A DNA stretch of 6,820 bases. It comes from an uncultured Leucothrix sp. (GTDB lineage: Bacteria; Pseudomonadota; Gammaproteobacteria; Thiotrichales; Thiotrichaceae). Made by a program: the position numbers and the translations under genes. Below the pieces are notes generated by a model. The model was not told the origin of the DNA. It did no database searches and saw nothing but the letters and a program-made list of their open reading frames with translations. Positions 1-5,719 of the stretch are shown here, in pieces; position 1 is the first letter of the stretch, and the number at the start of each line of letters is the position of its first letter. The stretch lies in NCBI GenBank assembly GCA_938004025.1, contig CALKXC010000004.1, positions 1 through 6,820 on the forward strand, given 5' to 3'.

Positions 1-95
1 AAGCCAATATCCCAAGTCACCATCACCATAAATAACATTAGCCCAGCAAGCCACAGCCAGCTGATCAAAATGAAATAGGGCGCTCGCTTATTCAT
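1..95 (-). CDS. Membrane protein of unknown function, N-terminal fragment (fourth gene of ABC operon)
   Basis: Only the first 31 codons plus two bases lie in the window; the gene continues past the left edge. The product begins MNKRAPYFILISWLWLAGLM and goes on with a further hydrophobic stretch, so residues about 7-26 form a transmembrane helix or uncleaved signal anchor behind a short positively charged N-terminus (K3, R4), which predicts an N-in orientation. The ATG at 95-93 overlaps the stop of the ATPase gene by 8 nt (ATGAATAA), and there is no convincing Shine-Dalgarno sequence of its own, so translation is probably coupled to the ATPase. This places it in the ABC operon. It could be a second permease, a membrane-anchored cytochrome or another accessory membrane protein; the visible part does not allow a choice. 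Confidence 0.7.
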   Translation of the reverse strand, partial: MNKRAPYFILISWLWLAGLMLFMVMVTWDIG

Positions 96-717
96 CAAGG
101 GTTTGAATCACAGCTGCTGGTATGGGGTATTGAAGTGTTGCAGGGCTACCTTGAAGCTCAACCGCATTAGAACTGAGAATATCAACTTCCTTAGCATCGT
201 GTGTAACATGTACCAGTGCAGCTCCCGACTGATCAAGCAAGTTGCGGGTGAGTTCCAACATCTCTGCTTTCAGTTTAGGGTCAAGCGAGGTGAACGGCTC
301 ATCCAGCAATACAAGGTCCGTCTTACTTAAAAAGGTTCTAGCGAGCGATAGTCTGCGCTGTTGCCCCAGTGAAAGTTGTCTCGGGTAGCTCAACCCTTTA
401 TCACCTAATCCAACTTGTTCTAGTGCCGCCTGTGCTTCCGCTTGGCTAGCCTCACGGTGGAATATCATCAGGTTCTGATAGCAGTTTCTCCAGTCCAATA
501 AGTTTGGTCCCTGAAACATGTAAGCGATGCCCACTGGGCGGTTTACCTTGCCCTCATAGGCCGTATCAAGCCCCGCGATAATGCGCAGTAAAGTCGACTT
601 GCCAATACCTGAAGGGCCCAAAATACTCAGGCGCTCACCGGCCTGCAGCTTTAGACGACAGCTGCCTAAAATTTGTTGCTTGCCAAACACTTTATTTTGA
701 ACATCAACCTCAAGCAT
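88..717 (-). CDS. ABC transporter ATP-binding protein (SsuB/TauB-like)
   Basis: Cytoplasmic ATPase that would power the permease encoded just upstream. With the start chosen here it has 209 residues: Walker A GPSGIGKST at about 34-42, Q-loop glutamine near 68 (MFQGP), signature LSLGQQRR near 115, Walker B LVLLDEP with D139/E140, D-loop SLDP and switch histidine H173 (VTHD). All catalytic elements are present, so it should be active. The signature is LSLGQ rather than LSGGQ. It is shorter than typical SsuB/TauB proteins and has no C-terminal regulatory extension. The frame is open to an ATG at 738, but the ATG at 717 is preferred: GGAGA lies four bases upstream (722-726), and the protein then starts directly with the ABC fold (MLEVDVQNKVFG). 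That start overlaps the permease stop by 8 nt. The substrate is unknown. Confidence 0.9.
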   Translation of the reverse strand: MLEVDVQNKVFGKQQILGSCRLKLQAGERLSILGPSGIGKSTLLRIIAGLDTAYEGKVNRPVGIAYMFQGPNLLDWRNCYQNLMIFHREASQAEAQAALEQVGLGDKGLSYPRQLSLGQQRRLSLARTFLSKTDLVLLDEPFTSLDPKLKAEMLELTRNLLDQSGAALVHVTHDAKEVDILSSNAVELQGSPATLQYPIPAAVIQTLDE

Positions 718-1462
718 CTTGTCTCCAACGCGTGGCATACCGCTCTAAGGGCTGCATTATCAAGAACTCGATGAATAGAATCAAAACAACAAAGCTCAGT
801 GCATAAGCCAATACACCGGTAATATTAAAGATTGAGAATTGCGTATGGATTTGTCTGCCGATGCCAGTGCTTCGACCTAAGAACTCCACAACCAGTACAA
901 TCTTCCAAATCACTGATAAGCCAGCGCGCGCGGCAGCAACCAAATGCGGTAGTAGTTCTGGAAGGATAACATGACGAAATTTATGAAATGGTGAGAGCTT
1001 AAATACTTGTGCTAAATCGCGAAGTTCTGAAGAGGCGTTGCGTGCACCTTCACGGATTAATGTCATTACCAGTGGCAGTTTGTTGAGTGTAACGGCCAGG
1101 ATTGCAGCCGTTTCATTTAGCCCAATCCATAAATAACATAAAACGATAAGTACTAATGCGGGAAGGTTCAGGAACACGATTAGCCAAGGGTCTAACCAAG
1201 CATTCAAGAGGGGATAGCGCCCCATCACGTAGCCGAGTATGCCGCCTAGTGTCATCGCTAAAGAAAATGCCCAAATAATACGTATCGAGGTATCAATAAG
1301 ATGTATTTGAAGGTCACCACTTACCCAAAGCTCGGACATCTTTTGGGCAACAACTACAGGGGAAGGCAGCACCTGAGGGTCGGCCATTACAAGGGCTAGA
1401 ACACTCCAAGATAGGAGGAGTATCCCTAGTGAAACTAGCCGAATCAGGTGCTCGTTGTGCAT
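710..1462 (-). CDS. ABC transporter permease (SsuC/TauC-like, BPD_transp_1 type)
   Basis: Inner-membrane permease of 250 residues, the usual length for SsuC/TauC-type subunits. About six hydrophobic segments are visible, near residues 6-27, 59-81, 92-114, 117-136, 176-195 and 214-236. The EAA loop that docks on the ATPase is recognisable at about 149-168 (D-L-A then S-P-F-H and ending VILPELLPHL). The glycine usual in the EAA consensus (E-A-A-x-x-x-G) is replaced by lysine K155. The ATG follows the TAA of the binding-protein gene with no gap (TAAATG). No good Shine-Dalgarno sequence lies in front of it, which implies translational coupling by re-initiation. Its 3' end overlaps the ATPase start. 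A single permease gene is seen here, so it would act as a homodimer unless the truncated membrane gene at the left edge is a partner. Confidence 0.9.
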   Translation of the reverse strand: MHNEHLIRLVSLGILLLSWSVLALVMADPQVLPSPVVVAQKMSELWVSGDLQIHLIDTSIRIIWAFSLAMTLGGILGYVMGRYPLLNAWLDPWLIVFLNLPALVLIVLCYLWIGLNETAAILAVTLNKLPLVMTLIREGARNASSELRDLAQVFKLSPFHKFRHVILPELLPHLVAAARAGLSVIWKIVLVVEFLGRSTGIGRQIHTQFSIFNITGVLAYALSFVVLILFIEFLIMQPLERYATRWRQDA

Positions 1463-2422
1463 TTATTGAGTGGCGGGGATAATGAACATGCCTTTAGGTA
1501 AGGTGGTTGCTTTACCCACTAAATCAGGGCCACCCAGTTTAGCCATCATTTGCAGCGTTTTATCAACGGCTTCCTCATCAACTGTTGTACTGGAAGGAAT
1601 ACCCGCTCTAAAACCGGCTTTCAGTGCTTCAAACTGTGCCTCATTTTTAGGCTTCATACGCTTTCTAATCGCTTCAAAAGCGGCATCGTCACTTCCTAAC
1701 ATGGCTTTAGCATCTTGCGAGGCGGCAAACAAACCTTGTGATAGTTTGTCATCCATTTGGCCGTTAACGATGTAGCCTAGTAATGGCACAGAAGGATCAA
1801 GTCCTAATGACTTTGCTGCGTTCTGCACTGAGATTATTTCTTTGAGCCCTGCTGCTTTTGCTTTTGCCTGGAAGTGCCAGAAGTTAATCACACCATCAAT
1901 ATCGCCGGTCATAGCGGCTTTAAACATGATAGGTGGGGCACCAAACTCTTGTTTGGTGTCCAACTTTAAATCAATAACGCCTTCTTGTTTGGCATAGGCT
2001 TGAAGAATGAGCCAAGACTTATCGAGCGGTCCACCCGCAATCCCTATTCTTTTATCAGCCAAATCTTTCAGTGAATTAATGCCACTGTCTGCTTTCACCA
2101 TAATGCCACCGACTGCGGTTGAGTATGGGATGAACTTAAGGTCACGTCCTTCGGCTCGTTGCGCGGCTGCCCAGATCACGTCAGAGACCATGACGTCTAT
2201 TTCACCGCCAAGAAAAGCAATGTCTGAAGCACTGCCTCCTCCCATTGGGACAACTTCAAGTTTGAATCCGTGTTTCTCGTCTAGCTTGTTATTTTTAATG
2301 GTATCCAGTTCCCAGTTCACGGTTCCGTAGGCTAGTGCGCCTAGTCGAACGATGGGTAAGTCGTTACTCCAAGCGCTCGAAGTAAATAATAAAATACTAA
2401 GGATAAACAGGCTTCTGATCAT
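1463..2422 (-). CDS. Periplasmic substrate-binding protein of ABC transporter (NMT1/SsuA-like)
   Basis: A 319-residue secreted binding protein, first gene of the minus-strand operon. Residues 1-19 are a Sec signal peptide: R3, then the hydrophobic core LFILSILLF, with an A17-W-S19 cleavage site before N20. There is no lipobox, so the mature protein should be soluble in the periplasm. The mature part has the two-lobed periplasmic binding fold of the NMT1/SsuA type: VRLGALAYGTVNWELD near 25-40, a glycine-rich GGGSASD near 61-67, LGGEIDVMVSD near 71-81, and SLKDLADKRIGIAGG near 117-131. The frame is open to an ATG at 2476, but that adds 18 residues ahead of the signal peptide and overlaps the likely -35 box. 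The start at 2422 has a near-perfect ribosome binding site. Family members bind sulfonates, nitrate, thiamine precursors or aromatic acids; the ligand here is not predictable. Confidence 0.88.
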   Translation of the reverse strand: MIRSLFILSILLFTSSAWSNDLPIVRLGALAYGTVNWELDTIKNNKLDEKHGFKLEVVPMGGGSASDIAFLGGEIDVMVSDVIWAAAQRAEGRDLKFIPYSTAVGGIMVKADSGINSLKDLADKRIGIAGGPLDKSWLILQAYAKQEGVIDLKLDTKQEFGAPPIMFKAAMTGDIDGVINFWHFQAKAKAAGLKEIISVQNAAKSLGLDPSVPLLGYIVNGQMDDKLSQGLFAASQDAKAMLGSDDAAFEAIRKRMKPKNEAQFEALKAGFRAGIPSSTTVDEEAVDKTLQMMAKLGGPDLVGKATTLPKGMFIIPATQ

Positions 2423-2427
2423 CTTTC

Positions 2428-2435
2428 TCTCCTCT
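2428..2435 (-). promoter_or_regulatory. Ribosome binding site of the substrate-binding protein gene
   Basis: On the minus strand this reads AGAGGAGA, five bases before the ATG at 2422. Its strength and position decide the start codon in favour of 2422 over the upstream in-frame ATG at 2476, which would otherwise place 18 residues in front of the signal peptide. Confidence 0.8.
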
Positions 2436-2447
2436 GGGGTTTGCGAT

Positions 2448-2476
2448 ACTACAAATATTATTGCAGCAAATGTCAA
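2448..2476 (-). promoter_or_regulatory. Putative sigma70 promoter of the ABC operon
   Basis: Reading the minus strand, a perfect TTGACA -35 box (2476-2471) is followed after exactly 17 bases by TGTAGT (2453-2448), which matches 4 of 6 bases of the -10 consensus. Transcription would start near 2441, giving a leader of roughly 20 nt that contains the ribosome binding site and leads straight to the ATG at 2422. The weak -10 suggests moderate or regulated expression. Position and spacing are seen directly; function is inferred. Confidence 0.5.
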
Positions 2477-2612
2477 ATTTTAGGGCTATTGCGAAGGCAG
2501 GACTTGCTTCTGTATTAGTTATTGACCTTGATATTCTCAGTCAGTTGGCAGGCTTACTTAACCGATAGTCCCAATCTGTAACCCCAGAATCCATTGAGGC
2601 CTATCCGACTGC

Positions 2613-2640
2613 TTAACACACATAAATGGTGTGATATAAC
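2613..2640 (+). promoter_or_regulatory. Putative extended -10 promoter of the dehydrogenase gene
   Basis: TTAACA (2613-2618, 5 of 6 to the -35 consensus) and TATAAC (2635-2640, 5 of 6 to the -10 consensus) are separated by 16 bases. The -10 box is preceded by TG at 2632-2633, giving an extended -10 (TGATATAAC). Transcription would begin near 2647, leaving an untranslated leader of about 90 nt. A short inverted repeat CACAC/GTGTG (2617-2621 and 2629-2633) lies within the core promoter and could be a protein-binding site. Confidence 0.5.
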
Positions 2641-2649
2641 AATTATTGT
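2639..2649. repeat. Palindrome across the predicted transcription start of the dehydrogenase
   Basis: ACAAT-T-ATTGT is a perfect 11-bp palindrome immediately downstream of the -10 box and covering the predicted start point. A repressor bound here would block initiation. It is short and AT-rich, so chance occurrence is possible. Confidence 0.3.
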
Positions 2650-2722
2650 GAAATAAAGCAGTGGCCTGATACCAATGTTGAGGTTGCTACGATGACACAG
2701 CAAAGTGTTGAAACCAACCAGA

Positions 2723-2728
2723 AGAGGA
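2723..2728 (+). promoter_or_regulatory. Ribosome binding site of the dehydrogenase gene
   Basis: AGAGGA lies seven bases before the ATG at 2736 and, together with the signal peptide that begins at that ATG, fixes the translation start. Confidence 0.75.
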
Positions 2729-2735
2729 AATCTAG

Positions 2736-4499
2736 ATGAAACGATTATTTTTAGCGTCAGCTGTCTGTATGCTGGCTTCTACGACAGTATTCGCCGGTGT
2801 GACGGAGGAGGATATCGCTAACGATGCGACGATTACTTCTCAAGTCGTAACCAACGGTATGGGACGTCATTTACAACGCTTTAGCCCACTTAAATCTATT
2901 AATAAAGACAACGTTAAGCACCTTGTACCTGCTTGGTCTTTCTCCATGGGTGGGGAAAAGCAGCGTGGTAATGAGGCACAGCCACTCATTTATGATGGTG
3001 TAATGTACGTCACAGGATCTTATTCACGTCTTTACGCGATAGACGTTAAGACTGGAGAAGAGATTTGGCAGTACAACGCTCGCCTACCTGAAGGAATTTT
3101 GCCTTGTTGTGACGTGGTGAATCGTGGTGCAGCGATCTATGGCGATACCATTATTTTCGGCACGCTGGATGCGCGCCTTGTTGGACTCAATCGTAAAACA
3201 GGTGACGTCGTCTGGAAGGATAAAATTGCCAACTATAAAGCAGGTTACTCTTATACAGCAGCACCTATTATCGTTAATGGCCTAGTTATTACCGGTAACT
3301 CGGGTGGTGAGTTCGGTATCGTTGGTGAAGTTCAAGCCCGTAAAGCTGAGACTGGCGAGTTAGTTTGGACTCGTCCGGTTATCGAAGGCCACATGGGAAC
3401 ACTGAATGGTAAAGATAGCACTATGACGGGTACGCTTAATGCGACTTGGCCTGGTGATATGTGGAAGAACGGTGGTGGAGCGACTTGGTTAGGTGGCTCA
3501 TACGACGCTGATACTGGTATGTTGGTATTTGGTGCCGGTAACCCTGCGCCTTGGAATTCGTGGCTACGTGACGCAGGCTCAAAAGATGATGGAAAGGGGG
3601 ACAACTTATACGCTGCTTCGCGTATTGGTATCGACCCTGCAAACGGTGAAATTAAGTGGCACTATCAAACCACACCTCGCGAAGGCTGGGATTATGATGG
3701 TGTAAACGAAGTGATTCCGTTTGTTGATAAAGATGGAAACAAGCGTTACGCGACAGCAGATCGAAACGGTTTCTTCTATGTCTTGGATCGTAAAGATGGT
3801 GGATTTGTTTCGGCTTCGCCATTCGTTAAAAACATCACTTGGGCTAAAGGCATCGATGAGAAAACAGGTCGCCCAATCTGGAACGAAGATAATCGTCCGG
3901 GTGATCCAAAAGATGCTGCTGATGGCGGCAAAGGTAAAGTTGTATTCTCGGTTCCATCTTTCCTAGGTGGTAAAAACTGGATGCCTATGGCGCACAGCCC
4001 AGATACCGGTCTGTTCTATGTTCCTTCAAACGAGTGGGGCATGGATATCTGGAACGAGCCGGTTAGCTATAAAGAAGGTGCTGCTTACCTTGGTTCTGGA
4101 TTCACCATCAAGCCAATTTTCGATGACTACATCGGTTCGCTCAAGGCGATTGACCCTAACACGGGTAAAACGGTTTGGGAGTACAAGAACGATGCGCCTC
4201 TTTGGGCAGGTGTCATGGCGACTGCGGGTGACTTGGTCTTTACAGGAACACCTGAAGGTTATTTGAAAGCGTTTGATGCTAAAACTGGTAAGGAGCTTTG
4301 GAAGTTCCAAACGGGTTCTGGTGTTGTCGGTCAGCCTATTACTTGGGATCAAGACGGTGAGCAATTCGTTGCCGTAGCCTCAGGTTGGGGTGGTGCTGTT
4401 CCGCTTTGGGGTGGTGAAGTGGCTAAGAAAGTTAGCTACCTGAACCAAGGTGGGTCGATTTGGGTGTTCAAAATACCTCAAATGCTATCTTCTAAATAA
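2736..4499 (+). CDS. exaA: PQQ-dependent alcohol (ethanol) dehydrogenase, ExaA/PedH-like, predicted lanthanide type
   Basis: Periplasmic type I quinoprotein that oxidises ethanol and related alcohols to aldehydes, passing electrons from PQQ to a c-type cytochrome. It has 587 residues with a signal peptide ending V-F-A20/G21. The mature part is an eight-bladed propeller; tryptophan-docking repeats of the form A-x-D-x-x-T-G-x-x-x-W are visible at about 101-111, 150-160, 201-211, 298-308, 471-481 and 512-522. The adjacent cysteines C124-C125 form the vicinal disulfide facing PQQ. Expected metal ligands are E192 (GGEFG) and N269 (GNPAP); the catalytic base is D319, and R343 is the conserved active-site arginine. 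D321, two residues after D319 (W-D-Y-D-G), is the extra aspartate typical of lanthanide-dependent enzymes such as XoxF and PedH; calcium enzymes carry Ala or Ser there. The C-terminal half ([31 protein letters not shown]) matches ExaA rather than MxaF or XoxF, and no heme c domain is present. No cytochrome or pqq genes lie in the window. Confidence 0.95.
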   Translation: MKRLFLASAVCMLASTTVFAGVTEEDIANDATITSQVVTNGMGRHLQRFSPLKSINKDNVKHLVPAWSFSMGGEKQRGNEAQPLIYDGVMYVTGSYSRLYAIDVKTGEEIWQYNARLPEGILPCCDVVNRGAAIYGDTIIFGTLDARLVGLNRKTGDVVWKDKIANYKAGYSYTAAPIIVNGLVITGNSGGEFGIVGEVQARKAETGELVWTRPVIEGHMGTLNGKDSTMTGTLNATWPGDMWKNGGGATWLGGSYDADTGMLVFGAGNPAPWNSWLRDAGSKDDGKGDNLYAASRIGIDPANGEIKWHYQTTPREGWDYDGVNEVIPFVDKDGNKRYATADRNGFFYVLDRKDGGFVSASPFVKNITWAKGIDEKTGRPIWNEDNRPGDPKDAADGGKGKVVFSVPSFLGGKNWMPMAHSPDTGLFYVPSNEWGMDIWNEPVSYKEGAAYLGSGFTIKPIFDDYIGSLKAIDPNTGKTVWEYKNDAPLWAGVMATAGDLVFTGTPEGYLKAFDAKTGKELWKFQTGSGVVGQPITWDQDGEQFVAVASGWGGAVPLWGGEVAKKVSYLNQGGSIWVFKIPQMLSSK

Positions 4500-4502
4500 C
4501 GA

Positions 4503-4539
4503 TCGATAGATCCAATCTCATGGAAGTTCCCTCTATCGA
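4503..4539 (+). repeat. Short inverted repeat competing with the terminator stem
   Basis: TCGATAGA (4503-4510) is an exact 8-base complement of TCTATCGA (4532-4539), with a 21-nt loop. The right arm is part of the left arm of the terminator hairpin at 4529-4577, so the two structures exclude one another in the transcript. This geometry resembles an antiterminator, but it may be fortuitous. Confidence 0.35.
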
Positions 4540-4583
4540 GACAGTCAGTTTTTAATGAAAAATGTCTTGGTAGAGGGCTTTAT
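4529..4583 (+). terminator. Putative terminator hairpin after the dehydrogenase gene
   Basis: CCCTCTATCGAGACA (4529-4543) pairs over all 15 positions with TGTCTTGGTAGAGGG (4563-4577), counting two G-U wobbles. Inside, after a five-base bulge on the left, TTTTT (4549-4553) pairs with AAAAA (4558-4562) around an AATG loop. The stem is followed by CTTTATTGTGGTTT, a T-rich but interrupted tract, so termination may be incomplete. The hairpin starts 30 nt after the dehydrogenase stop and lies before the promoter of the AraC-type gene, which fits a transcription-unit boundary. Confidence 0.65.
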
Positions 4584-4600
4584 TGTGGTTTCTTGATATT

Positions 4601-4627
4601 TTGCAGTTTTTCAGAAACTGATATAAT
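4601..4627 (+). promoter_or_regulatory. Putative extended -10 promoter of the AraC-family gene
   Basis: A perfect TATAAT (4622-4627) is preceded by TG at 4619-4620, giving the extended -10 TGATATAAT. It differs from that of the dehydrogenase promoter only in the last base. The best -35 match, TTGCAG (4601-4606), is only 15 bases away, so the promoter probably relies on the extended -10. Transcription would start near 4634, giving a leader of about 47 nt. Confidence 0.55.
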
Positions 4628-4654
4628 ATCTTTGTAGGAGTTACATTCTCAATA

Positions 4655-4708
4655 ATGATAAATTACTTGGGGTTGGATGGATGGAATTATCTCATATTCA
4701 AAAGTTGA
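4655..4708 (+). CDS. Possible 17-codon upstream ORF overlapping the AraC-family start
   Basis: ATG at 4655 opens a 17-residue frame (MINYLGLDGWNYLIFKS) that ends with TGA at 4706-4708, 28 nt inside the regulator gene in another frame. It lies 14 bases after the TAGGAG motif (4635-4640), longer than ideal. If translated it would compete with or couple to the regulator start. This is a weak candidate and may be a chance frame. Confidence 0.15.
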   Translation: MINYLGLDGWNYLIFKS

Positions 4709-5583
4709 GAAAGCCCAAGAAGCTTGTTGAAAACCGCACCAGCTTCCTCGGGCCAGAGTCAGAAGTCAGTATTTACGATACTTACTTACCAGAAAATTTA
4801 GTTCGGTTAGATGCAGACCAGTTGATGTATTGCGGCATGGTCAGCGGTAAAAAAATAATGCATTCCCCCCGGCTTGCAGATCAGATTTTTTTGCCCCACG
4901 AATCCTTTGTTTTAGCACCGGGGGAAACGGTCGATATAGACTTTCCCGAAGCCAGAGTTGATAATCCGACGACTTGTTTAACAGTCGAAATTTCCAGAGA
5001 AAAAGTGCTCGATGTCACCGAGAAACTCTTCGATACTGGCGCGGTTAAACTATCTCGTGAAGATACTTGGGACAAAGCGGGTTCTGTTCTGCATACTCAT
5101 CACTGTGCGGCAACTCAGCGATTATTAGCTCGCATCGTTAATCTATTTACAGAAAACCACCCTGATCGGGATATGTTGATAGATTTTAACGTGTCCGAAC
5201 TTATCATTCGTATGCTGCGGGAACAAGAACGAGGCTTCCTGCTGAGTCATAGTTTGCAAACTCCTGATGAAAGCAGCTTAACGGTCGCCTTAAAGTGGAT
5301 TCATGATCACCTTAGTGAGCCATTGGATATCGACAGATTATGTCGTGAGTCTTGTATGAGTCGCAGTCGTTTGTACGCCGAATTTAAGCTGCGTTTGGGC
5401 TGCTCTCCAATGGAATTACAGCAACAGATTCGCTTGAAAGAGGCGGGGAAGAGGCTCAAACGAGGTGAAGTGATTACTATCATCTGCTACGACCTTGGTT
5501 TCAGTAGTCCTAGCCACTTTTGTCGTCGGTTTAAAAACATGTACGGTTGCACGCCAACAGAGTACAAAAATAGAGTTCTGTAG
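4681..5583 (+). CDS. AraC-family transcriptional regulator
   Basis: A 300-residue DNA-binding regulator. Residues about 40-120 (LMYCGMVSGKK, then FLPHESFVLAPGE and CLTVEISREKV) resemble the AraC_N-type effector domain. The C-terminal 100 residues are a clear AraC/XylS double helix-turn-helix: first helix-turn-helix about 215-243 (LDIDRLCRESCMSRSRLYAEF), second about 262-295 ending in the family signature (YDLGFSSPSHFCRRFKNMYGCTPTEY). It has nine cysteines, six of them in the DNA-binding domain, and an H-T-H-H-C cluster at 138-142. It has its own promoter after the dehydrogenase terminator, and AraC regulators next to quinoprotein genes often control them; control of the dehydrogenase or the ABC operon is inference. 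The ATG at 4681 has only GGGG (4669-4672) as ribosome binding site. A better one, TAGGAG at 4635-4640, precedes an in-frame ATT at 4645, which would add 12 residues. Confidence 0.9.
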   Translation: MELSHIQKLRKPKKLVENRTSFLGPESEVSIYDTYLPENLVRLDADQLMYCGMVSGKKIMHSPRLADQIFLPHESFVLAPGETVDIDFPEARVDNPTTCLTVEISREKVLDVTEKLFDTGAVKLSREDTWDKAGSVLHTHHCAATQRLLARIVNLFTENHPDRDMLIDFNVSELIIRMLREQERGFLLSHSLQTPDESSLTVALKWIHDHLSEPLDIDRLCRESCMSRSRLYAEFKLRLGCSPMELQQQIRLKEAGKRLKRGEVITIICYDLGFSSPSHFCRRFKNMYGCTPTEYKNRVL

Positions 5584-5666
5584 TACCCACATGCGCTCCT
5601 AACGGAATGAAGGGTTACATTAGCAGTGATTCTAAGTAGGCTTTAGATACTAAATCTACCACTATT

Positions 5667-5683
5667 TTAACCTGATTGGTTAA
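5667..5683. repeat. Palindromic candidate operator upstream of the response regulator gene
   Basis: TTAACC-TGATT-GGTTAA has two perfect 6-bp arms around a 5-bp spacer. Its centre is about 50 bp upstream of the predicted start of transcription of the response regulator, a position suited to an activator, and the promoter there lacks a good -35 box. The dyad is short, so the assignment is tentative. Confidence 0.35.
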
Positions 5684-5713
5684 TTCTGGCCGCCTTGCGA
5701 TTTCGAATAAAGT

Positions 5714-5719
5714 TATAAT
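5714..5719 (+). promoter_or_regulatory. Putative -10 box of the response regulator gene
   Basis: TATAAT at 5714-5719 is a perfect -10 hexamer 38 bases before the ATG. No acceptable -35 hexamer lies 16-18 bases upstream (TTGCGA at 5695-5700 is only 13 away), and there is no extended -10 TG. Expression would therefore need an activator or be low. Transcription would start near 5726. Confidence 0.4.

Larger units (their letters stand above)
2423..2735. promoter_or_regulatory. Divergent intergenic regulatory region between ABC operon and dehydrogenase gene
   Basis: This 313-bp stretch separates the two divergently transcribed units and holds no credible coding sequence. It contains the ABC-operon promoter near its left end and the dehydrogenase promoter around 2613-2640, followed by a leader of about 90 nt. 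The central part (about 2480-2610) shows no strong repeat or RNA element. It is the natural binding place for a shared regulator. A sequence resembling CCATTGAGG occurs at about 2591 and, with three extra bases (CCAATGTTGAGG), again at about 2672, but the similarity is too short to call an operator. Confidence 0.6.

Noticed and set aside
103..330. Plus-strand open frame opposite the ABC ATPase gene
   Set aside because: Antisense to a well-supported conserved gene and without a protein-like composition or ribosome binding site.
718..738. Longer start (ATG at 738) for the ABC ATPase
   Set aside because: The ATG at 717 has GGAGA at the right distance and begins exactly at the conserved fold; the extra seven residues (MPRVGDK) look like translated permease overlap.
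1470..2330. Two plus-strand open frames opposite the substrate-binding protein gene
   Set aside because: Antisense to a conserved gene; their Ser/Ala/Pro-rich sequences are reverse-strand echoes.
2423..2476. Longer start (ATG at 2476) for the substrate-binding protein
   Set aside because: It would put 18 residues before a complete signal peptide and overlap the TTGACA box; the ATG at 2422 has a strong AGAGGAGA ribosome binding site.
3332..4364. Several open frames of 68-112 codons on both strands inside the dehydrogenase gene
   Set aside because: They overlap a clearly conserved coding frame, lack domain character and ribosome binding sites, and are typical shadow frames.
2736..4499. Assignment of the dehydrogenase as methanol dehydrogenase MxaF or XoxF
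   Set aside because: The C-terminal half follows the ExaA/PedH pattern ([31 protein letters not shown]), and no mxa or xox partner genes are present; only the D-X-D signature is shared with XoxF.
5613..5672. Nested short complements (GGTTA/TAACC, AGTG/CACT, TAGAT/ATCTA) after the AraC-family gene as a terminator
   Set aside because: The paired arms are only 4-5 bp with large internal loops and no T-tract follows, so no confident terminator can be called there.
5687..5698. TGGC-N4-TTGC, resembling a sigma54 -24/-12 promoter, upstream of the response regulator gene
   Set aside because: Only 7 bases separate GG from GC, whereas sigma54 promoters need 10; the spacing is close to invariant.
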